A DNA stretch of 64,000 nucleotides from Gigaspora margarita (Eukaryota > Glomeromycota > Glomeromycetes > Diversisporales > Gigasporaceae): NCBI GenBank assembly GCA_009809945.1, contig WTPW01001665.1, positions 3,887 to 67,886 of the forward strand, written 5' to 3'. Shown here piece after piece: positions 56,828 through 64,000 of the stretch (positions are counted from its first letter, which is position 1; each line of letters starts with the position of its first letter). The notes beneath the pieces are model-generated. The model saw only the letters and a list, made by a program, of their open reading frames with translations, was not told the origin of the DNA and made no database searches. A program made the translations under genes and the position numbers.

Positions 56828-57757
56828 CAGTCATCCGATTTGTCACACAATATTAAATGTAAATTTTGTCTATATGAAATTTTAAAAAATTACATATAAA
56901 ATTACTATAAACCTTGAAGCAATGATATTTTTCAACCTACATATTAATTTAAAATTAAATTTCATGATTATATAGAGCAAAAGGAGGCGAATAAAAAAAC
57001 CTTTCTTGCCCAGCCACAGTTTTGCCATTTTTGTACAAAACGAAAATGTAACTTCACCAAAAACCAATATTTTTTAATTTTAAGATGAGAAGCATATATA
57101 AAATTATGCTCTAAACAACTTTACTTAGTCAGCGGAAGTGGGTTACCTTGTAAGAAAAATGGGTTATTTATGTCTAAAGTTAAAATTTATTGTTTTTCAT
57201 TATTGAACTTTTTTTCTTTATTAGATAGAAAATTACTTCGATTCACAGGCTATGAAATTCACACCCCCATTTTAAAAAATTTCAAAAAAGTTTTCTATTT
57301 AAGTTAGGGTTAGGGTTAGGGCTGTAATAAATAGTAAACTTTATAGTAAAATTTAGCAAGAAATTTTTTTTTGCATAAAAAAAAGTAGTTTCATAGACAA
57401 AATTTTAAGTTAGAAGTGATTTTTTTGATTTTTTCGTAAAAAATACTTTGTTTTTGTTATACAAAGAAAATTTGCAGATCGTGCCGATTCTGCAATTTTG
57501 ATTGGTCAGATGCAGGGTTGTGAATTTCACAGCCTGTTAAGATTAGCAATACTCTATTAGATAATCTACTTTGAGCTCTTAAGCAAAGTTGTTCAGCACG
57601 TATTTTGCCTCCTTTTGCTCTATGTAATCGCGAAATTTAATTTTAAATTAATATATAGATTGAAAAACATCATTGCTTCAAAGTTTATAATAATTTTATA
57701 TGTAATTTTTTAAAATTTTATATAGATGAAATTTATATATGACAAATCGGATGACTG
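56828..57757. mobile_element. Foldback with CAGTCATCCGATTTGTC ends
   Basis: Inverted ends CAGTCATCCGATTTGTCA, with AT-rich TATAT flanks that hide the duplication. Arms continue pairing (GAGCAAAAGGAGGC and its inverse). A Mutator-type MITE is inserted at 57228-57554. Confidence 0.65.
57228..57554. mobile_element. Mutator-type MITE, 327 bp, copy 2
   Basis: Exact 9-bp duplication TATTAGATA on both sides of GAAAATTACTTCGATTCACA and (inverted) GAGTATTGCTAATCTTAACA ends. Inverted relative to 29906-30231. The interior includes GTTAGGGTTAGGGTTAGGG, a better telomere-like unit than in copy 1. Confidence 0.88.
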
Positions 57758-57816
57758 ATATATATATAATATTGTATATATCACAAGGTCTTACCTTTAA
57801 AAAAAATATATTATAT

Positions 57817-59144
57817 CAGTCACAGGACATGTCCTTTTACAGGGGTTTCAAATGCTGTTACTTATAAATCAAATGAGTTGACTCACCTAATTTTATATAT
57901 AAATTTATNNNNNNNNNNNNNNNNNNNNNNNNNNNNNNNNNNNNNNNNNNNNNNNNNNNNNNNNNNNNNNNNNNNNNNNNNNNNNNNNNNNNNNNNNNNN
58001 NNNNNNNNNNNNNNNNNNNNNNNNNNNNNNNNNNNNNNNNNNNNNNNNNNNNNNNNNNNNNNNNNNNNNNNNNNNNNNNNNNNNNNNNNNNNNNNNNNNN
58101 NNNNNNNNNNNNNNNNNNNNNNNNNNNNNNNNNNNNNNNNNNNNNNNNNNNNNNNNNNNNNNNNNNNNNNNNNNNNNNNNNNNNNNNNNNNNNNNNNNNN
58201 NNNNNNNNNNNNNNNNNNNNNNNNNNNNNNNNNNNNNNNNNNNNNNNNNNNNNNNNNNNNNNNNNNNNNNNNNNNNNNNNNNNNNNNNNNNNNNNNNNNN
58301 NNNNNNNNNNNNNNNNNNNNNNNNNNNNNNNNNNNNNNNNNNNNNNNNNNNNNNNNNNNNNNNNNNNNNNNNNNNNNNNNNNNNNNNNNNNNNNNNNNNN
58401 NNNNNNNNNNNNNNNNNNNNNNNNNNNNNNNNNNNNNNNNNNNNNNNNNNNNNNNNNNNNNNNNNNNNNNNNNNNNNNNNNNNNNNNNNNNNNNNNNNNN
58501 NNNNNNNNNNNNNNNNNNNNNNNNNNNNNNNNNNNNNNNNNNNNNNNNNNNNNNNNNNNNNNNNNNNNNNNNNNNNNNNNNNNNNNNNNNNNNNNNNNNN
58601 NNNNNNNNNNNNNNNNNNNNNNNNNNNNNNNNNNNNNNNNNNNNNNNNNNNNNNNNNNNNNNNNNNNNNNNNNNNNTTTGTGTAACAGTGAATTTGCCGA
58701 TCCTTATGTTCTCTTCTTTGATCCCAAGTATCTTGGGATCCACTGGGCCGATTTTGATGATTTAACTACCATTAGAATCAGAAGAACCTCCTCTTTAACT
58801 TTCAATTAGAACACAAGATGCCTTTACTTAATAGTAAAAATTAGCCAATCATATTATTGCTTGGGGTGTGTCAGTCATTTGACTTAAAGAACATAGTAAA
58901 GAATTGATCAACTTTAAAGGAAGATTATNTTTGAATTACCTGGAGTTAAGAACTAAAACTTTAAATTAAANATTATTAAATACTAAAGAATATATATTTA
59001 AAATTTAAAGAAAGGTTTATATATATATTTTTAACTAAATTTAATTTAAATGATTTTTTTGCATAAATTTATATATAAAATTAGGTGAGTCAACTCATTT
59101 GATTTATAAGTAACAGCACTCATTAGGGACATGTCCTATGACTG
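57817..59144. mobile_element. CATAGGACATGTC foldback containing an assembly gap
   Basis: The left arm starts CAGTCACAGGACATGTCC. The right arm (inverted) starts CAGTCATAGGACATGTCC, and both continue GCTGTTACTTATAAATCAAA. The interior after the gap carries the CCACTGGGCCGATTTTGATG and ACCATTAGAATCAGAAGAAC module. The flanks are TATAT. Confidence 0.65.
57909..58676. other. Assembly gap (768 N)
   Basis: All bases are N. Long open frames that run across it are artefacts. It lies in the left arm of a palindrome, a structure that often breaks assemblies. Confidence 0.98.
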
Positions 59145-59237
59145 ATATATATAATTTTTAAGATTTTTGGTTAATCGCCAATAGTTATTATATAGTAAAG
59201 ACAAATTCTACTATGCAAATTGATTATTAGCACTTAA

Positions 59238-59457
59238 AGGACCCCGAATAATCTATGTAATATCATATTTTAAAAATCACTAATGGAGGGCCATTTTTTC
59301 CAAAAGGTTATATTTGAAAAGTAGGTATTGGATAAAAAGGTTATATTTGAAAATGGATAATGGACAAAATGAATATATTTGAAAAAATGCTAATAGGTTA
59401 AGTTTTTTAAAATATTATATTTGAAAAGTGGTAATAAAAATAGTGCCTGTTAGATCT

Positions 59458-59501
<44 letters not shown>

Positions 59502-59674
59502 TGTTAGTTTGAAAAATTTTTTTTGAAAGCTTACATTTCGAAAATTGGTAATAATACCAAATTTGCCATCTGATATTTGAAATATAGCTAATATATACCA
59601 AAGTAGAACCACTAACCAAAAAAATTTTTACTATGATTCTCAAATATAACCTCTCATAGATTATTCGGGGCTCT
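59238..59674. mobile_element. hAT-like element with AGGACCCCGAATAATC ends and minisatellite
   Basis: Inverted ends AGGACCCCGAATAATCTATG and AGAGCCCCGAATAATCTATG lie between GCACTTAA and GTGCTTAA (6 of 8). Inside, GGTTATATTTGAAAA(A/G)TGG units repeat at about 30-bp spacing (59300-59430) and a T42 run lies at 59459-59500. Confidence 0.65.
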
Positions 59675-59764
59675 GTGCTTAAGTAAATTTTTTGGGAGAC
59701 TAAAAGTTTTATTGAAAAAAGAGTATTTTTTATAATTTTTACATACAATAAATAGATTTGTTAA

Positions 59765-61260
59765 CAGGCATAGAACATGTCCTATTCATTGCTTTCTATA
59801 ATTAAAATTTTTAAAAAAACATATGAATTTACTATATAACTTTGAGCTAAGATCTTCTTAAATCTAACTTATTAATTTAAAATTAAATTTTGTGAGTATA
59901 TACAGTACCGGACAGTAAAAACCATCCATTTTTTTAGCATTGTTTAAAGTCTAATAACTTCACAACAAGTAATTATTTTAAAAATTCCTCTTACAAATTT
60001 TTTATTTGTAACCTAAACCACAAATATGTAAGACAGATTTTTGATAGCTTGCTTTTTAAAGAAGTTATAAGGATTTAAAGTTCAGCAACTTTTATAGTAA
60101 AGCAGAAATTTGGCGCAGGACTATTGACCAATCAGATTGCTGCTTAATCACGTGCTCGCGATTTGATTGGTTAATATTTATTATTAAAAATTATATAAAA
60201 TTCAAAATTTGGTGCTTATTATATAAAAAAAATTAATTTTATATTTTTAACCAAATATAATTTTGTTACACAAAAATTAGCCAATCAGAACCATTATAAA
60301 ATTCTCAAATTTGGCACCTTTAAAAAAAAAATAGATGGTTTTTGCTGTCCGGTACTGTAGAACAAGAAAAGAAGAAAATTTTAAGCTTAAAACTGCATTA
60401 AAATTTTGTCAATTTTGTACTTTTTCAAAATATAACTCTGTCAAAAACAAATATTTACTAATTTTAAATTAGTAGTTATGTGTAAAATTATGCTCTGAAT
60501 AACTTAGATGATGAAAGTAGGTTACCTTGTAAGAAAAATAGGTTAACTATGTACTAAAGTTAAAATTTATTGTATTTTATAATATAACTTTTTCCTTATT
60601 AGGTAGCCTATCTTGAGCTCTTAAGCAAAGTTGTTCAGCATGTAATTTTACATTATATTTAAAATTGATTCACGATTTCAGATCTTTTACTAAGTGAAAA
60701 ATGGGTTTAAAGTTCAAAAAAAATTTTTTTTAAAAAAAAATTTTTTTTTTGAACTTTAAACCTATTTTTCACTTAGTAAAAGGTTCGAAAAACACAAATC
60801 AATTTTAAATATAATGTAATATTACATGCCAAACAGCTTTGCTTAAGAGCCCAAGGTAGGCTACCTAATAAGAAAAAAGTTATATCATGAAATACAATAA
60901 ATTTTAACTTTAGTACATAGATAACCCATTTTTTTTACAAGGTAACCTACTTTTTTTGCCTAAGTAAAGTTGTTCAAAGCATAATTTTATACATAACTAC
61001 TAATTTAAAATAGTAAATATTTGTTTTTGACAGAGTTATATTTTGAAAAAGTACAAAATTGACAAAATTTTAATACAGTTTTTAAGCTCAAAATTTTCTT
61101 CTTTTTTTGTTCTATATATCCACAAAATTTAATTTTAAGTTAATAAATTAGATTTAAGAAGATTTTAGCTCAAAGTTATATAGTAAATTCATATGTTTTT
61201 TAAAATTTTTAATTATAGAAAACATTTGGACCTATTTCAAGAGGATATGTCCTATGCCTG
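59765..61260. mobile_element. CATAGGACATGTC foldback, TTAA duplication
   Basis: Ends are CAGGCATAGAACATGTCC and (inverted) CAGGCATAGGACATATCC, with TTAA on both sides. Palindromic arms meet near 60740. It carries six or more AAGTTGTTCAG-type modules. A TA-flanked MITE is nested at 59903-60357. It is inserted in another element whose halves are at about 59150-59760 and 61261-61460. Confidence 0.75.
59903..60357. mobile_element. Tc1/mariner-like MITE, CAGTACCGGACAG ends
   Basis: A 455-bp element with ends CAGTACCGGACAGTAAAAAC and (inverted) CAGTACCGGACAGCAAAAAC, TA on both sides. The related foldback copy 2 reads ATATATAGAACAAG uninterrupted at the site (near 16700). Confidence 0.87.
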
Positions 61261-62155
61261 TTAATAATATTTTAATCTTTTCATTGAACATAAAAATTAA
61301 AATTTAATTAATAAAAAGTTTTTTATTTTTATTGTAAATTTTAGAGTATATATATTTTGATATCCTGAATAAGTTTACTTAAGCGATTTTAATTGATTTG
61401 TTTAGTAAAATTTGGACTTTACTATATAACAACTTTTGTCAATTGTGGGGTAGCTTATTTTTGGGTCAAAGATGTTTTTGTATTTCTTGACCAAAAGAGG
61501 AATGTAGCTTATTTTCAGAAGTAGCTTATTTTCAGAGGTAGCTTATTTTTGAATATAGCTTATTTTTAGCAATATATATTAGTTAAATCATTCAAAATGG
61601 ACTGATGGATCAAAAGTTATTCAATATTTAAAATTTTATTTAATAATTTAAAAATCACTATTAAAATTACATAATAATTGAATGATTTTGGGATTTTGTG
61701 ATTAGATTTTAACAATTTTGGAATTGTTAGAATTATCTCATTAAGATGAGCATTTTAGTAGTTAAATCATCTAAATAGAACTAGTAAATCAAAAGTTATT
61801 CAATATTTAATGTTTTATATATGTATATATTATAAAATTTTAACCAATCAAATTCTTGGAAAATTATTAGATAGGGTAGGGGGTCAGCTACTTAGTAAAA
61901 CCCTAATTAACTAATAAATCTTTTTCTTTTCGTAGACTTCTCTCGTCTAAAAGAAGAATATCCAAATATGTAAAATAAGAAATATAAACTTTTACCTTTA
62001 CCTAAATCTTACCAAGAATTGGGAGTGATTTTGGCAATGAAATTGAGTTTGGTAGTGCTTTTGGAGGAAAAGATAATGTGCCTTATGAGGATATGGCCCT
62101 TTTCTTAGGTACCTATCTGTATTTAATGTATATAATCAAACATATATTTTACATA
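61261..62155. repeat. Broken module block with TAGCTTATTTTC tandem units
   Basis: 61261-61460 is the right half of an inverted-module element. 61500-61570 holds four TAGCTTATTTT(C/T)AG units. 61580-61800 repeats the ATGGATCAAAAGTTATTCAA module. 61838-61925 resembles a right end of the GGGGAGCACC MITE. No genes. Confidence 0.5.
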
Positions 62156-62755
62156 AGGGAGTTGGGGGTATTGTGGCCAGGGGGGGTATTGTGGCCAAGC
62201 GATGTATCTTGTAATCTAGTAATCAGAATTGGATAAAATTTATACCATTCAATTCGTCTCATCGAGACGAATTGAATGGTAGAAATTTCATGCAAATCTA
62301 ACTACTAGATCACCAGATATTATCATTTATGCAAAATATAAGTTTTTGCATATATTTGATTATATTGGTAAAGTTGCAATTTTTTGAATATTAACCTTTA
62401 ATGATTTTGGGATCCCGTGATTGGATTTTAACGATTTTGTACTTGTTAGAATCGTCTCACTGAGATGGTCATTTTGGCATTAAAATTATCCAAAACGGAC
62501 TAGTAGATCAAAAATTATTCGCTGTTAAATAATTGGCCACAATACTCTCTCCTCTCTAAAATTTAGTTTTTATATTCTATTTGTATACTAAGCATTTCTA
62601 TCTAAAACTATATATATGATATAAAGATTTTTTTACAGTAATTTATTTTTTACTAAGTATAGTTCAAATAATAAAAATTATATAAAAATCTATTTGCTTA
62701 TTAAAAAGTTTTATTAGTAGAAACTTTAACCTGGCCACAATACTCCCAACTTCCT
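62156..62755. mobile_element. TA-flanked MITE, AGGGAGTTGGGGGTATTGTG ends
   Basis: A 600-bp element with inverted ends and TA on both sides, closely related to 54961-55562. It includes the perfect hairpin ATTCGTCTCATCGAGACGAA. Confidence 0.77.
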
Positions 62756-62779
62756 TATATTCTATATATATTCTATATA

Positions 62780-63988
62780 CAGTCTAACCTCTATATATTC
62801 ACCCTCTATATAGTCACAAATCCAATATAATCACTTTTGTAAATTTACCAACCTTTTTACTATCATTTTTACCTCTATATAAGCACATTTGCATTATAAT
62901 TACTATTACAATTTTTTATTTACTATTTATATAAAACTACCCCTACATAATCACATTATTATTATAAATATTTTGGATTAATTATTTTATTATTATAAAT
63001 ATTTTTATGTTATTTTATTATTTTTTAACAAATAAAAATTTTTAAATTTTGTTTTTTTTCAAATAATCAATTATAATTGCAATATATAAAAGTTAAAATT
63101 GTACTAACTAAGTCAATAATAATGCTCTAAATAATATTGTTCAGAAGAAATTAATATATGTTAAAATTTTGAGATAATTTAAATAACATTTATTATTACA
63201 CTTTTACAAGTTACGCTTAGGCAAAAAAAACTAAAAAAAATTAAAACTTTTTGAATTTAACTTTAAATTATAAAAGTGTATTAATAAAATTTTATCCAAA
63301 TTATTTCAAAATTTTAAAATATATGTAATTTTGTATCCTAAATAACTTTGCTTAGATCATTTTCTTCAATTTACTTAATATAATTTTGACTTTTATACTA
63401 GCTATGATATACGATTATTTAAAAAAAGAATTTTTTAATTTTTTTTTTAAATAATCGTATATCGTAGCTATAAAAGTCAAAATTATATTAAGTAAATCGA
63501 TAATAGTTATCTAAATAAAGTTATTTGGAATACAAAATTACATATATTTTGAAATTTTGAAATCATTTAAATAAAATTTTATTAATGCACTTTTATAATT
63601 TCGGATAAGTTCAAAAATTTTTAATTTTTTAATTTTTTTTTTTTGTCAAGGCGTAATTTGTAAAAGTATAATAATAAAATGTTATCAAATTATCACAAAA
63701 TTTTAACATATATGTAATTTTGTTTTCTGAATAATGTTACTTAGAGCATTATTATCGATTTACTTAGTATAATTTTAACTTTTATATGTAGCAATTATAA
63801 TTGATTATTTAAAAAAAACAAAATTTAAAAATTTTTATTTATTAAAACTTCTATATAATTACAATTTTTTTTTTATATATAATTTTATTATAATTGTGAT
63901 TATATAGAATTTCCTCTATATTAGTCACATCTCTATATAATCACCACTTTTTGTATCCTGAAGGTATGACTATATAGAGGTTAGACTG
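62780..63988. mobile_element. TA-flanked element with CAGTCTAACCTCTATATA ends, copy 2
   Basis: Inverted ends CAGTCTAACCTCTATATA with TA on both sides. The 1,209-bp interior is a palindrome centred near 63435 carrying the TAACTTTGCTTAGATCATTT module. It has no ORF, so it is non-autonomous. Confidence 0.78.
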
Positions 63989-64000
63989 TATATTAGAGTA

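Noticed and set aside
57878..58765. Long open frames on both strands
   Set aside because: They consist of the N gap translated as X.
59407..59748. ORFs with long poly-lysine
   Set aside because: Created by the T42 run inside a hAT-like element.

Overview
The window is extremely AT-rich eukaryotic DNA made almost entirely of transposable elements inserted into one another. I find no intact host protein gene, rRNA or functional tRNA. The best guess for the organism is an early-diverging fungus, most likely an arbuscular mycorrhizal fungus (Glomeromycotina, Rhizophagus-like). The guess rests on low GC, a FAR1/MULE/SWIM transposase with one short GT-AG intron, a decayed endonuclease-RT-RNase H LINE, and short TTAGGG-type tracts. 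No marker gene confirms it.

Layout. 0-4.9 kb: foldback elements and two PIF/Harbinger-type MITEs. 4.9-21.2 kb: a decayed LINE on the minus strand, split by at least six insertions. One of these is a 5.6 kb repeat that itself carries a complete 3,952-bp Mutator-like element (MULE, 9795-13746) with 9-bp target duplications and a transposase gene broken by C-to-T-type changes. 21.9-22.7 kb: a tRNA-derived SINE with a 16-bp target duplication, split by a 286-bp hAT MITE. 22.8-26.6 kb: a second copy of the 5.6 kb repeat, holding the empty counterpart of the MULE insertion site and a 2.1 kb hAT foldback. 26.6-34.3 kb: hAT, Mutator-type, Harbinger-type and TA-flanked MITEs. 34.4-44.9 kb: a 10.5 kb segment bounded by Harbinger-type ends with a TTA duplication. 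It contains a second, unclassified DDE transposase pseudogene interrupted by a hAT MITE, and a degenerate telomere-like tract. 45-64 kb: another dense nest of MITEs, including a 768-base assembly gap inside a large palindrome.

How the parts relate. Target duplications sort the elements into hAT (8 bp), Mutator (9 bp), PIF/Harbinger (TAA/TTA), TA-flanked (Tc1/mariner-like) and TTAA-flanked groups. Only two DDE transposase genes are present and both are broken, so nearly everything here is non-autonomous. The most striking feature is that families with different termini and different target-site chemistry carry the same internal modules. One is an inverted-repeat module around AAGTAAACTTGTTC with ATAGTAAAGT. 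The other is a hairpin module around CGTCTCAATGAGACG flanked by GATCACAAGATATT.
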